The notes below the pieces were generated by a model, which saw only the letters and a program-made list of their open reading frames with translations, was not told the origin of the DNA and did no database searches. A stretch of DNA of 37,842 bases from positions 1 through 37,842 of the forward strand of contig JAIDQV010000113.1 of assembly GCA_029062045.1 (NCBI GenBank). Direction: 5' to 3'. The stretch is from Clostridia bacterium. Lineage in GTDB: Bacteria; Bacillota; Clostridia; Christensenellales; Borkfalkiaceae. The translations under genes were made by a program, and so were the position numbers. Shown here in pieces: positions 16,909 through 27,364 of this stretch (its first letter is position 1; each line of letters starts with the position of its first letter).

Positions 16909-18209
16909 TGTTTTTTTGCCTCCTCAATCGCTTTAAGCAATGTGCTTTTATAACTTTCCAATATCTTTGCGGGGTCGGAATAATCGCCTAAATATGCGTT
17001 ATTTGCGGTATATTCGGGGTTCAATCCTATAATAGGCTTGTAATTTGCCGCGATATCGACGGCTGCGCGCTTTGCGAAAAGTATACTTTCCAGAAGGGAA
17101 TTAGAGGCTAGCCTGTTCGCACCGTGTACTCCGTTGCAGCAGGTTTCCCCCACGGCGTAAAGCCTATCCATAGTGGTTCTGCCGTTCAAATCGCTTCTTA
17201 CGCCGCCCATAAAATAATGCTGTGCGGGCACGACGGGAACGGGCTGAGAAAAGACGTCGTACCCCTCTTCCGCGCACCTTTTAACTATACTGGGGAAGTG
17301 GGTAGAAAGCTCTTCTTTGCCGACGGGACGCATATCCAACCAAACAAATGACGAGCCGTCCTTTTTCATCTGTTTTTTAATTTCCGCGGTAACAACGTCG
17401 CGCGGTTGAAGCTCGTCGCAAAACCTGTTACCTTGCATATCCAAAAGATGCGCGCCCTCGCCGCGGACGGATTCGGAAATTAGGAAACACCTTTCCCCCT
17501 TCTTCTCGGTGTAAAGCGTGGTGGGGTGTATTTGAATATAATCAATGTTATCAACCGCAACTCCGTGGTTCAGACATATTGCAACGCCGTCGCCCGTCAA
17601 AAGGCGGAAGTTAGTCGAGTGTTGAAAAACCCCGCCTATTCCGCCCGTTGCAAGCACGGTGTAGTCGGCAAGAATTTTATTAACCTTGCCCGTTGCGTTA
17701 TCTAAAACGACTATGCCCATACACTCGTTTTTATTGCAAATCAAGTCAATAAGCGTGATTTTAGGGCAAATTTCCACGTTTTTAAGAGCGGATACCGCTT
17801 GCATAAGTTTAGAAGTTATTTCTTTACCCGTGCAGTCCTCATGGAAACAAATACGGTTTCTGGAATGCCCGCCTTCACGCGTGGCGGCAAGACTACCGTC
17901 CTTTTCGCGCGCAAAATCAACGCCAACGGAAACAAGCTCGTCGATAATTTCCGGTGAGGATTTTATCATACACTCTACGGCATCGGGGTTGTTTTCGTTA
18001 TGCCCAGCGCGCATAGTGTCGCCAAAATAACTTTCATAGTCCTCTTCGTCCTGCAAACGGCAAATTCCGCCCTGCGCAAGATAGCTGTCGCTTTCTTCGG
18101 GCTTGCCCTTACAAATTATAAGAACTTTTTTATCTTTCGGCAGGTGCAGCGCGCAGTTAAGCCCCGCAACGCCCGCACCAACGATTATAACGTCATACTT
18201 CTCTTTCAA
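16902..18209 (-). CDS. nadB: L-aspartate oxidase
   Basis: FAD motif DVIIVGAGVAGLNCALHL, SYLAQGGI, HPTTLY, HYFMGGVRSDLNGRT, GANRLASNSLLE. Confidence 0.93.
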   Translation of the reverse strand: MKEKYDVIIVGAGVAGLNCALHLPKDKKVLIICKGKPEESDSYLAQGGICRLQDEEDYESYFGDTMRAGHNENNPDAVECMIKSSPEIIDELVSVGVDFAREKDGSLAATREGGHSRNRICFHEDCTGKEITSKLMQAVSALKNVEICPKITLIDLICNKNECMGIVVLDNATGKVNKILADYTVLATGGIGGVFQHSTNFRLLTGDGVAICLNHGVAVDNIDYIQIHPTTLYTEKKGERCFLISESVRGEGAHLLDMQGNRFCDELQPRDVVTAEIKKQMKKDGSSFVWLDMRPVGKEELSTHFPSIVKRCAEEGYDVFSQPVPVVPAQHYFMGGVRSDLNGRTTMDRLYAVGETCCNGVHGANRLASNSLLESILFAKRAAVDIAANYKPIIGLNPEYTANNAYLGDYSDPAKILESYKSTLLKAIEEAKKQC

Positions 18210-18239
18210 AATTAGCCTTCTTTAATATTAGTCTAGAAA

Positions 18240-18281
18240 AGTTTACACTAAAACTTTACACCTGTCAAGTCATATGTAAAG
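18240..18281 (-). promoter_or_regulatory. Promoter of nadB-nadC-niaR with overlapping 28-bp dyad, candidate NiaR operator
   Basis: Minus strand TTGACA (18268-18263), 17-nt spacer, TAAACT (18245-18240); dyad CTTTACA...TGTAAAG at 18254-18281. Confidence 0.65.
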
Positions 18282-18347
18282 ATTGTATGCCGTAAAATCG
18301 ACAAAAATGTATATTTTTAGTTGTGTTAAGGCTAGAGATTTAAAAAT

Positions 18348-18881
18348 ATGATAGAGCGTAAGGAGAAAATTATGAACGTTTCATTATTGTACGGCAAAAA
18401 AGTTTTGAGCACGGAAGGAAGAAAGGGCTACGTAATTTCCGTGAATGCGGCGGCGGGAAAGATAGAGTGTCTTACCTGCGCCGACGAAGACGAGAACGAG
18501 TTCTTCGTGGATATGAAAAACGTTTTGAAGATAGGCGAAACTATTCTTTTCGAGGACAGGGAAAGGGCGATAAAGGCGGCAAAGCCCATCCGACTTGGCA
18601 GGGCAAGCTACGACGACGGCGGAATGTATCTTGGAAATTTGGAAGATATGTCCTGTAACGGAAAAAGAATTTTGCGGGTGAAAATAGGCAAAAAAAGCTA
18701 TTCCCCGGGCGAGCTTGTTTACGGCGACGTAGTTATCGCCAAAAAGACGAAAAGGCTTAAAAGCGACGTTATAAAGGACGGCGTTGTAATCATTAAAAAG
18801 GGAATGCCCGTTACGGACGAAGTGCTTAAAAAAGCCGAAAAAGAGGGCGAACTTATTCAGACGAACTTGAAATCGATTTAA
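18348..18881 (+). CDS. Hypothetical protein, PRC-barrel-like
   Basis: VSLLYGKKVLSTEGRKGYVISVNAAAGKIECL PRC-barrel-like pattern; start may be ATG at 18372. Confidence 0.55.
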   Translation: MIERKEKIMNVSLLYGKKVLSTEGRKGYVISVNAAAGKIECLTCADEDENEFFVDMKNVLKIGETILFEDRERAIKAAKPIRLGRASYDDGGMYLGNLEDMSCNGKRILRVKIGKKSYSPGELVYGDVVIAKKTKRLKSDVIKDGVVIIKKGMPVTDEVLKKAEKEGELIQTNLKSI

Positions 18882-18961
18882 GCCCTTTCCATTGACAAAA
18901 ACAGCGTTATTTCGAGCATATTCGGCACCCTTTGCAAAAATTTAAGGCTATAATTAATGTG

Positions 18962-19591
18962 ATGGCTAATTTATTTAAAGACTTTTACGGCTGGATTGAC
19001 AGCCTGCCCTTCGACACTTTAATTTACTTTATTTGGGGCTCTTATCTTGCAATTTTTCTTGTTGCGCTCGTGGCAACGCTTGCTTCCAAAAAAATTAAAA
19101 TTGCGTCCAAAAAACCCTTTTTAAGTTTAACAAATGCGTACGCCGCAATAACCCTTGCCGCGTTTATGTTGCAATGCGGTTTTGCGCAGTCTGTTACGGC
19201 GACGGTAACTTTCTGGGTAGTCGGCTATATTCTTTACGGTGCGCTTTGCGCATTGACAAAAAGCTACGCAACCCACAAGGCAAAAATTACACAAGCCGCG
19301 GCGGCCGAAACGCCTATACCCGTTCAGCCTATGCGAGCGATGAGGACGGATATGCAAGCGCAAGCTCAGATACCCGCCGCAAAAAACGGCGTACGGCTTG
19401 AACACGCGGTTGCCGTTACGGACAAACTTTTGACTAAGAATCTTGCAAAAACCGACAGGCAAGAGCTTGAAAAGCTGAAAAACACGTTGGCGGTGCTTAA
19501 AATTAAGGGCTCGCTAAACCCGACGGAAGCCGACATATTAAACGACAACTTCAACGCGCTTTTAAAACTTATGGCTAAATACAACGTCTAA
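18962..19591 (+). CDS. Hypothetical membrane protein
   Basis: Hydrophobic N-terminal helices; ORF open from 18932, first ATG in frame with membrane N-terminus at 18962. Confidence 0.5.
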   Translation: MANLFKDFYGWIDSLPFDTLIYFIWGSYLAIFLVALVATLASKKIKIASKKPFLSLTNAYAAITLAAFMLQCGFAQSVTATVTFWVVGYILYGALCALTKSYATHKAKITQAAAAETPIPVQPMRAMRTDMQAQAQIPAAKNGVRLEHAVAVTDKLLTKNLAKTDRQELEKLKNTLAVLKIKGSLNPTEADILNDNFNALLKLMAKYNV

Positions 19592-19592
19592 A

Positions 19593-19628
19593 CAAAGAAC
19601 CCCGCGGCGGTTGCCGCGGGGTTCTTTG
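19593..19628. terminator. Bidirectional intrinsic terminator between convergent genes
   Basis: Perfect 16-bp arms CAAAGAACCCCGCGGC/GCCGCGGGGTTCTTTG. Confidence 0.85.
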
Positions 19629-19629
19629 T

Positions 19630-22600
19630 TTAATTCAAATCAATTTGCCTTCGGGTGTGAATGTTTACAATCGTCTTGCTGATTTTATCTGGCGAGCAGT
19701 GCAAAATAGCTGCCGTAACCTTTCTATAAAGGTTAAGCTGGGCGGCGTATGTCTTTATAAGCTGTTCGTCCGTCTTGTGTGAATACTTGTAGTCTATAAT
19801 TTTAACGCCGAAGTCGCCGACGGCAAGAAGGTCTATCGCGCCTTGAAGTAAAACGTAGTCCTCTGCCTCTGTTTCCAAAACCTCTTTGGCTTTTAAACGG
19901 CACAAAAATTCCCGTTCCCTATATAGCGTTGCACCGTTTAAATCCGCAAATACGGGCATATTGAGAATTTGCGAAAGCTCTTCTCCATTTAAAATGCCGT
20001 ATTGCGCTTCGGTAATTCTTCCCGAATTCAAAAAATTCAGTTTTTCGCTTTCAATTTCTTCCACGGACTTCTTTGAAAAGTCGCAAAGCTCTAAAAATCT
20101 GTGGTAAGCTATGCCTTTTTCCGTACCCGTTTCCCCTTCGCCGCCGAAAAGCGCGTGGGCGACCTCGTGAGGCTCGTCGTCACGCATTCTCAGTATTGCC
20201 GAAGCCGAGCTTTTTACGGGCAAATCAACGCTTATTTCATTTGCATAGGGTTGCATAAAGCGTTTTTCAATGCTTTCCACAAGCGCGCCGTCGGGGGTGT
20301 GTAGCATTGAGCCGCCGTATTCTTCCGCCGAAAAGTCTTTTAGCTCGCCTGCCTCTTCGTGCAAGAATTCCTGCATATTGAAAAGGTCGGCATAGCACTT
20401 TGCGTCGAAGAAGTTTGTTTCGTCAAAGGGCTTGACCCTTTCTGCAAGTATATGCAAATTGCACATTGCGCGGGTGCAGGCAACGTAGAAAAGGTTTAGC
20501 TCGTTGAAAAGCTCTTCCTCTTCCTGCTTGGATTTTATTAGGCGGCGCAACACAGTCTTTTGCGCAAGCATATTTTCCCTGTCATAAGACTTGGGCGCAA
20601 AACCGAAGTTTTCGTCAAACGGCACTTCGGAATAGTCCTGCCCTTTGAAAGTTTTGCATATGTCCGCAATAATTACTACGGGAAATTCCAGACCTTTCGA
20701 GGCGTGCATAGACATTATTTTTATACTGTCCGACGGGGCGGGCGCGGGCGCGGAAACGTCGTAACCACCCGCCTTTATTTTTTGTAGGAATGCGGCAAGG
20801 GGCAATGATGCACCCTCTTCCGCAAGGCGCAAAACGTTTTTGACTTTTATCTCGCCACCGGCGCCGTAACCGCTTTCCAAACCGAAGGTTTCCAAAAGCT
20901 CGTCAATAAGCTCGCCTGTGGGCAAAACGTCCGCCAAATCCCTCAATTTTTGTAATTGCCCCCCGAATATGTGCAACTTTCGCGATATTTCACCTGGCAA
21001 GGCCGCATATTTTTCACAACATTTTCTAAACGATAACGGGGGCTTTACACCTTGAAAAGCAATTCTTATTTCGGCAAGCTCGTCCTCGCAAAATCCGCCC
21101 AACGGCGACAAAAGCGCGGTAACCAAAGGCACGTCCTGCTCGGAGTTGTCTATAAGCGAAAGAATATCCAGAATTTGCTTTACTTCCGACAATTCGCAGA
21201 CGTTTGCTTCCTGCGCGCCCGAAACGGTATAGCCCTGGTCGGTCAACGCACGGACTATTCCTTCAACCGAATCACCCTTGTTTTTGCGCGTAAGAATACA
21301 TATGTCGCCGCGCTGGGTGGGGACGTATTCTCCCTTCTTTAAATCGTAGTGGGTGCTTTGCAACTCTTTTTCGACGATTTCGAGAACGGCAAGCCCCTCG
21401 CGCGTGTGGCATGATTTTTGCCCGCCGTTTAAAACGGAATACACCTCAAGCTCGCATTCTTCTTCCTCTTCTTCGCCGAAAACGTGAATTTTAGCCTCTC
21501 CGTATCCCTCGGGGTACTGTCCGCCGGCACGCATAACAGAGGTTTTTTTATAGTCAACGCCGCAAGTATCGAGGCGCATTAGCTTTGAAAACAGGTCGTT
21601 TGCAAAGTTTATAACCCCGTCCGAGCTTCTGAAATTGCTTGAAAGTTTCAACGCGTTGCCTAAGCCCTTTTCAAAATTTTCGAATTTTTTAGTAAAAAAT
21701 ACTGATTTGCTGCCGCGGAAGCCGTAAATTGACTGTTTTACGTCGCCTACGAGGAAGGTTTCACCGCAAAGTGAAGAAATAATTTCTTCCTGCACGGGGT
21801 TTACGTCCTGGTACTCGTCCACAAAAACGTATTTAAAGCCCGAGTTTATTTCTTTTTTTATCCCTTCGTCGCTTAAAAGCTGCAAGGTTAAATGCTCTAA
21901 ATCGTTATAGTCAAGTTTGTTTTCCTCCGCCTTTACCTCGGCAAATTCCCTGTCAAGCTGTAAAAGAACGCTTGAAAACGCACTTGCGACTTTTCCACTG
22001 TTAAAGAACTTTTCCCGTTCCTTTTCTTCCGTATCCAAATCGGGGCAAAGGGCGGTATATTTTTTATTTACAGAATCTTTAAACGCCTTAAACGACGCCC
22101 CTGCTTCCTTGTCCTCTTGCGCGTCTACGGGCTTACGGCTTATTGTTAAAGCGGGCTTCGTACCGAACAGCCCGACTGCCTCATACGTCTTTAAAGCGCA
22201 TTCCATTTCTGTGAAAAGCTGATTGTAAATTGCCGCCTTTTGGGTTGCGGGAAACTCCGATTTAAGGCGTTCAACGGCACATATTAGGGGGGCAATCTTA
22301 TTTTTTAGGGTTAAAAAGTAACTTTCGCATACCCTTTTAAAGCCCTCTTCCGTATACAAATTTTTCGCGTTTTCCAAAATTTCGGTGTAATGCGCAACCG
22401 AACGCACTTCGGCGTAGGCTTCCCACAAAAGTTTCTTTAAAGATATATCGTTACGCTTTTTCATAAAGCACGACAAAAGAAGTTTGAACTCTTCGTCGTC
22501 CTCTTCGTAAAGTCTTTCAAAAAGGTTATCCACGGCACGCGCCTGCAAGTCGCGCGCGACGGCATCGTCCGAAGAAATAATATCGAAGCCCGAATCCACC

Positions 22601-22944
22601 CCGTCAAGGGCGTAAAAGTAAGTTCTTATAAGCCTTGCGCAAAACGAGTGTATTGTAGATATGTTTGCCGAAGAAATTTTAGAAAGCTGAGCTTTTAAGC
22701 GGGTTTTTTCTTCGCCCGCGTTCTCTACACGCTTTATAATTGCCGAACGCAGCTTTTCCTTCATTTGCGCCGCCGCCTTTTTTGTGAAGGTTACGGCAAG
22801 CACGTCGTCCAAGTCAACCCCGTTTGAAACGGCATCGACAAGTTTTTCAATCATTACAAATGTTTTACCGCTGCCCGCAGAGGCGGAAACTATGGTTTTA
22901 CCGCGTGCGGCTATCGCGGCAACCTGCTCGTCAGTCAGTTGCAT
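19630..22944 (-). CDS. addA: ATP-dependent helicase/nuclease subunit A
   Basis: UvrD-type motifs SASAGSGKTFVMIEKLV, VDEYQDVNPVQ, GDVKQSIYGFRGS; C-terminal nuclease YVLLQGAIDLLAVGDFGVKIIDYKYS. Confidence 0.95.
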   Translation of the reverse strand: MQLTDEQVAAIAARGKTIVSASAGSGKTFVMIEKLVDAVSNGVDLDDVLAVTFTKKAAAQMKEKLRSAIIKRVENAGEEKTRLKAQLSKISSANISTIHSFCARLIRTYFYALDGVDSGFDIISSDDAVARDLQARAVDNLFERLYEEDDEEFKLLLSCFMKKRNDISLKKLLWEAYAEVRSVAHYTEILENAKNLYTEEGFKRVCESYFLTLKNKIAPLICAVERLKSEFPATQKAAIYNQLFTEMECALKTYEAVGLFGTKPALTISRKPVDAQEDKEAGASFKAFKDSVNKKYTALCPDLDTEEKEREKFFNSGKVASAFSSVLLQLDREFAEVKAEENKLDYNDLEHLTLQLLSDEGIKKEINSGFKYVFVDEYQDVNPVQEEIISSLCGETFLVGDVKQSIYGFRGSKSVFFTKKFENFEKGLGNALKLSSNFRSSDGVINFANDLFSKLMRLDTCGVDYKKTSVMRAGGQYPEGYGEAKIHVFGEEEEEECELEVYSVLNGGQKSCHTREGLAVLEIVEKELQSTHYDLKKGEYVPTQRGDICILTRKNKGDSVEGIVRALTDQGYTVSGAQEANVCELSEVKQILDILSLIDNSEQDVPLVTALLSPLGGFCEDELAEIRIAFQGVKPPLSFRKCCEKYAALPGEISRKLHIFGGQLQKLRDLADVLPTGELIDELLETFGLESGYGAGGEIKVKNVLRLAEEGASLPLAAFLQKIKAGGYDVSAPAPAPSDSIKIMSMHASKGLEFPVVIIADICKTFKGQDYSEVPFDENFGFAPKSYDRENMLAQKTVLRRLIKSKQEEEELFNELNLFYVACTRAMCNLHILAERVKPFDETNFFDAKCYADLFNMQEFLHEEAGELKDFSAEEYGGSMLHTPDGALVESIEKRFMQPYANEISVDLPVKSSASAILRMRDDEPHEVAHALFGGEGETGTEKGIAYHRFLELCDFSKKSVEEIESEKLNFLNSGRITEAQYGILNGEELSQILNMPVFADLNGATLYREREFLCRLKAKEVLETEAEDYVLLQGAIDLLAVGDFGVKIIDYKYSHKTDEQLIKTYAAQLNLYRKVTAAILHCSPDKISKTIVNIHTRRQIDLN

Positions 22945-25900
22945 TTCCGTCCCCCTTTATTTTTCTTACAAGCCCGACAATTTGCGAACATTTAACGGAC
23001 TTAGTTTTACGCTCTTCCCCGTCCTTGCCGAGATTTACGCCGCAACTTCCGCCCGCCTTGCAGTAGCGGCAAGTACCTTCCGCCGGGGAAGGCGCAATAT
23101 TGCCCGAAAGCATTTCCGTAGCGCCGACGTCGGCAACAAGTTTGGAATATTCCAAAAAGTCGGCAAAATCCGCCCTTGACATGGCGCTTTCCGACCTGCT
23201 GCCGCCGAGCGAAGCGTTCACGTAATCACTTTTCATTTTGGGCTGAACGGTACTGTCCGAAGCGATAACGACCTCTTCACTGCCGTCCATAAAGCCTTGA
23301 AGACGGAAAACCCCGTCCTGTTTGTCTTTGTATTCCAAAGATGCGGGGAAGTAATAAGCCCCCGCCGCACGCTTGCCCTTTGAAACGGCAAGAAGATACA
23401 AGGGCAGCTGCAATTTTGCGCCCGTGTAGTATTTTGAAGCTGTTGCGTCAATGTTGCCCGTCTTGTAGTCGATAATTCTAACCATATCGCCGCTTTCGTC
23501 GACGCGGTCGATGCGCCCGTAAATTTTTACGTTTGAAAGCTGCACCTCGCACCCGCACTCTGCCTGTGCGAACCTGAAAGACGAATTTTTAATTTGTCGG
23601 TACATTCCGTCTGAAATTTTTACGGCCTCGGACAAAAGCTCGTCCGCGACGTATTTGCCGCTTTTGCTGTCAACAAGCGAAGAATAGGGCGGCTTTGAAA
23701 GTTTTTCCTCAGCAACGGCGCGGGTACGCTTGGCAAACTCTTCCGCATTTTCAATGCTGCCCGTTTGCTCGGCCATGTCCTGTAAGACGGAATGAATGAA
23801 ATTGCCCGTGTCAACGGCACGGATAACGCCTTCCTCTCTTTCCTGAACTTTCAGCCCTTGGCGCATAAAGCCCAAATACGGGCAGGAAAAATAAGTTTCC
23901 AACGCGGTGGGTGAAAGGCTGCTTTTTCCGCCCAAATACAGCCGTTGCCCGCAGGATATGGCGCGTTTAACGGGTATTCTGAGTGCGGCAGAGGCTTCCC
24001 TCTCAAAGCCGTGGTTTGATAAAACTTTGTACACGGACGGGGCGTATTCTGTGGCCGCAAACTTCCTTAAATATTTTATTGCAGGCAATTTTTCACTGCA
24101 ATAATAGGGAATAGCGCGGTAGAGTGTTTCCACTTTTTTTACTGAAACAGGCTCTAAGCGCGCGCCCTTCGTCGTTTTAAACGCCGCCGCGGCGTAGGAA
24201 ATAAGCTCGCTTGCGCCGCTCTCTTCGCCGTTCTGGCGCACGGAATAAGACAGGTAAAGCTGTCTTTTGAAAGAGCATATATTCAATGCACAGGTTTCGC
24301 GCTTTCTTGCGTTTACCTGACTTATTTTAGGTGAAATATTGAAATTTACGCCCTCTAACGCAGAAATTTCCCTATCAGTTAACAGGGAAGTATCCGAGCT
24401 TGCCGAGGGCACATCGCCCGAAAGATGAGCGGCAAACACCACGTTGCTGCCCGTATTTGCGGTTGCAGCCAAGTCGCCCACGAAGACGGCGTCCGCCTTG
24501 GGGGGGATTAGCGAAATCTTCATTGCGGCAAATCCGCTTTTTAATATTTTTACAAACTCTTTGACGCTGACACCGCCCGAAATACTTTCGGCTTCGTCTA
24601 AAACAGTCAGTAAACTTTCGTATGCGCGCGAAGAAAATTGCGCCGCAGTCGGCTTATTGTCGCGGTACTTTTCGGACAGGTCTTTTAGCACGTTTTCTGC
24701 CTTAAAATAGGCTAAAAGTGCGCGTAGACCCCCACATATGCTTGAAATACCGCCTTTTAGCGGTAAATAATCAAGCCCCTTTAAAAACTCTTTTCTGACC
24801 TTTTCAACAGTTTCCATATCGAAGCCGAGGTTAGACAGCGCCTCTTCCTTGGGTGCGCGTTTAACGCCGCCGCGAAAGTTTGCAAGCCTTAAAAGGTAGT
24901 TACGGAAAACATCCTTTTGGGCGCGCTCTGCGGGGAAATACGGCGAAGCGATAATTGCGTCCACCTCCGCAAAGGGACAGCCCGAGGTTGCGCAAATAAG
25001 ATAATTTATAACGAAGGCGCAAAGCGAATGTTCGGAAAGAGACAGTCTTCTGTCCGCATAGTAGGGTATTTTATAGCGCGAAAAGACGCGGGCAAGAGCG
25101 CGCTCGCCCTCGTCAAGGTTCGGGAGCATTACCGAAATTTTTGCGTAGCGTTCGCCCTGCGAAATATGCTTTTTTATGTTTACTGCAATAAATTCAAGCT
25201 CTTCTTCGGTATCCGCCGCCTCGTAGATATTGACCTTATCGGTAGGCACGGGTTCACAGTAGAAACTTTCCGCGTTGTAGACGGCGCGGCGAAGAACTTC
25301 CGCCTCTTCCAACCCGTCCCCGCGCGCCGATGAAATTTCAGCCCCGCCGAACTCGTTTGCAATCGCAATAAAGGTTGCGCTTGCCTCGTTTACGTACAAA
25401 TCTTCTTTGCCGCCTATAAACAGCCCGTAAACGCTTTCCGCCGCCCCGAAAGCCGCGCGCACGCATTCCGCCGAAGTGCTTGTGAACGCCTGAAAACCCA
25501 AGAATATAACGCAGCTAGCGCGGATTTTCTGACTTTCGGAAATAACCACGCCTAGCTGACGAAGATAAGCGTTTCTGTCCTGCTTGCCGCTTTCTTGAAG
25601 ATACTTTTCGTACTCGGAATAAATTATGGCGAGGTCGTGCAGTTTACCGCCGAGGATACCGCCGTTTTCCGCCGCCTTTGCGGCATCCTCCGCCGACACG
25701 CGCGAGGAATACAAAAGCGCGATAGTATCGTAGACGGACTGCGCCGCGCCTGCCGCAGACAGTTTTTTAAACAGGGTAAGCTCGCTCTTCTTATCCTCGA
25801 TTATCTTACGGACAGCCATAGCCGAGCCCTGGCTTGAAAGAACGTTTTCCGCCTTGCCCTTCTCGCTGGACAAAAAGCGCGCCAAGGTGAAAACGGAAGT

Positions 25901-26068
25901 AGAAAAAGTGCCCTCTACCGCGGCGCAGACTGTGCGCTCGGCGGCAAGGGAAAGCCTGTCCTCGCAGAAAATTACGGTCTTTTGACCATTTTCTTCGTTT
26001 TTCTTGACGATATCTTTAAGTTGTTCCAGTGCAACGGACAGCGCCGCGCAGTTTATAGCGTGTAACAT
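22931..26068 (-). CDS. addB: ATP-dependent helicase/nuclease subunit B
   Basis: Overlaps addA start; C-terminal nuclease with IYGRIDRVDESGDMVRIIDYKTG and Fe-S cysteines (FSCPYLGF ... CRYCKAGGSC). Confidence 0.9.
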   Translation of the reverse strand: MLHAINCAALSVALEQLKDIVKKNEENGQKTVIFCEDRLSLAAERTVCAAVEGTFSTSVFTLARFLSSEKGKAENVLSSQGSAMAVRKIIEDKKSELTLFKKLSAAGAAQSVYDTIALLYSSRVSAEDAAKAAENGGILGGKLHDLAIIYSEYEKYLQESGKQDRNAYLRQLGVVISESQKIRASCVIFLGFQAFTSTSAECVRAAFGAAESVYGLFIGGKEDLYVNEASATFIAIANEFGGAEISSARGDGLEEAEVLRRAVYNAESFYCEPVPTDKVNIYEAADTEEELEFIAVNIKKHISQGERYAKISVMLPNLDEGERALARVFSRYKIPYYADRRLSLSEHSLCAFVINYLICATSGCPFAEVDAIIASPYFPAERAQKDVFRNYLLRLANFRGGVKRAPKEEALSNLGFDMETVEKVRKEFLKGLDYLPLKGGISSICGGLRALLAYFKAENVLKDLSEKYRDNKPTAAQFSSRAYESLLTVLDEAESISGGVSVKEFVKILKSGFAAMKISLIPPKADAVFVGDLAATANTGSNVVFAAHLSGDVPSASSDTSLLTDREISALEGVNFNISPKISQVNARKRETCALNICSFKRQLYLSYSVRQNGEESGASELISYAAAAFKTTKGARLEPVSVKKVETLYRAIPYYCSEKLPAIKYLRKFAATEYAPSVYKVLSNHGFEREASAALRIPVKRAISCGQRLYLGGKSSLSPTALETYFSCPYLGFMRQGLKVQEREEGVIRAVDTGNFIHSVLQDMAEQTGSIENAEEFAKRTRAVAEEKLSKPPYSSLVDSKSGKYVADELLSEAVKISDGMYRQIKNSSFRFAQAECGCEVQLSNVKIYGRIDRVDESGDMVRIIDYKTGNIDATASKYYTGAKLQLPLYLLAVSKGKRAAGAYYFPASLEYKDKQDGVFRLQGFMDGSEEVVIASDSTVQPKMKSDYVNASLGGSRSESAMSRADFADFLEYSKLVADVGATEMLSGNIAPSPAEGTCRYCKAGGSCGVNLGKDGEERKTKSVKCSQIVGLVRKIKGDGNATD

Positions 26069-26193
26069 AAATTTTCAAGCAAAACCATTATAGCATAAAG
26101 TGAAAGTAAATTTAAAGAATTTGGGCATAAAAGTTTTTACAAAATAAAAATTATATGGTATAATGACCGTAATTTCAAATTAAAGGATATTTT

Positions 26194-27318
26194 ATGAAGA
26201 AACGTTTTGGCGTTGCCGCGTTTGCCATGGCGGCAGGATGCGCGGTTATATTTGCGGGTTGTACAGGCTGTAACGGCTGCGGTGCGAACGGAAAATCCAA
26301 CGAGGCGGCATTCAGTTCCAACTGGTATGCGGATACAAATTACAGGTATATTCAGCCCACTTTCACCGAAGGCAAAGACAACTTTGCAAAAGAAGAAATT
26401 ACTTATACAGTAGAGCATGACACGGAGTCGGCAAGCAACACCTCTTATTCGGTTAAATACGCAGACAGCACTTATAAGACGACATTCTACGCAACGACCC
26501 TCCCCAAACATTTAATTAACGAGGAGTACAGCAGTACTTACCCCGAAAACGATATTACCGTTTACTACTACAAGACGGAGCTTGACATTCCGTCCATAAC
26601 GTTCAAGGTGGGTGAAGACACCAAAACGTTTACAGACAAGTACGTGCTTACCGAAAGCTACTTTATGGACGTAAACAACCACCTGCGCCCGCTGTATTCG
26701 GCACAAAAAATAAATATGGCTTCACCAGCCGAATATCAAGTGAACAGTATCGGGCAATCATATCTTTTAATTGACCAAGACGTTTTCACTTACTATAAGT
26801 ACGACGGCTCGGCGGCAAAGACCGAAATAGTCGTTCGCGACTATGAGGGAACGCCTAATGTAACCACCTCTGTTACAGGCTTGGGCGATACTGACAACTC
26901 TTTAATAGACGTTAACGGTTTGAATATCGCTGTAAGAGCTATGCAGCTTAGCGCAAGCATGTCGCAGGTTATAAGCGTTTATTCACCTTCGGGAAAAATG
27001 CAAAACTACACATTTGCAGGTTCTTCCATCGCTTTGAACGCTGAAGAGAGAAAATCTTACGAAGGTATTTTGGCGGGCAAACAATTATACAAAGGCGGCG
27101 ATGACAGTTCTTTAAACACCGTTTGCGTAACGGCTACACTTAACGCAAGCAATGATATGACCGGCGTTTCGCAAAAGTATTGGTTTGCGGCAATAGACAA
27201 CGCGAAGAACAACACTGGCAGGGCTACGATGGTAAAGATGTCCGTTCCCCTTGCGTTCAACCTCGGCACTGTGAATTACTCGCTTAACGAAATTAAAAGC
27301 ACATTATATAATAATTAA
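26194..27318 (+). CDS. Hypothetical lipoprotein
   Basis: Signal peptide and lipobox VIFAGC followed by TGCNGCGANG. Confidence 0.65.
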   Translation: MKKRFGVAAFAMAAGCAVIFAGCTGCNGCGANGKSNEAAFSSNWYADTNYRYIQPTFTEGKDNFAKEEITYTVEHDTESASNTSYSVKYADSTYKTTFYATTLPKHLINEEYSSTYPENDITVYYYKTELDIPSITFKVGEDTKTFTDKYVLTESYFMDVNNHLRPLYSAQKINMASPAEYQVNSIGQSYLLIDQDVFTYYKYDGSAAKTEIVVRDYEGTPNVTTSVTGLGDTDNSLIDVNGLNIAVRAMQLSASMSQVISVYSPSGKMQNYTFAGSSIALNAEERKSYEGILAGKQLYKGGDDSSLNTVCVTATLNASNDMTGVSQKYWFAAIDNAKNNTGRATMVKMSVPLAFNLGTVNYSLNEIKSTLYNN

Positions 27319-27330
27319 AGTAAATTAATA

Positions 27331-27362
27331 AAGCCCTGCGGCGAATGGCCGCAGGGCTTTTA
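27331..27362. terminator. Intrinsic terminator between convergent genes
   Basis: AAGCCCTGCGGC/GCCGCAGGGCTT followed by TTTATATT. Confidence 0.8.
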
Positions 27363-27364
27363 TA

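Noticed and set aside
16902-18209. NadB as a truncated pseudogene (435 aa, shorter than the E. coli enzyme)
   Set aside because: All FAD and active-site motifs are present and the stop overlaps the next gene as in a normal operon; shorter NadB proteins are common in Firmicutes.
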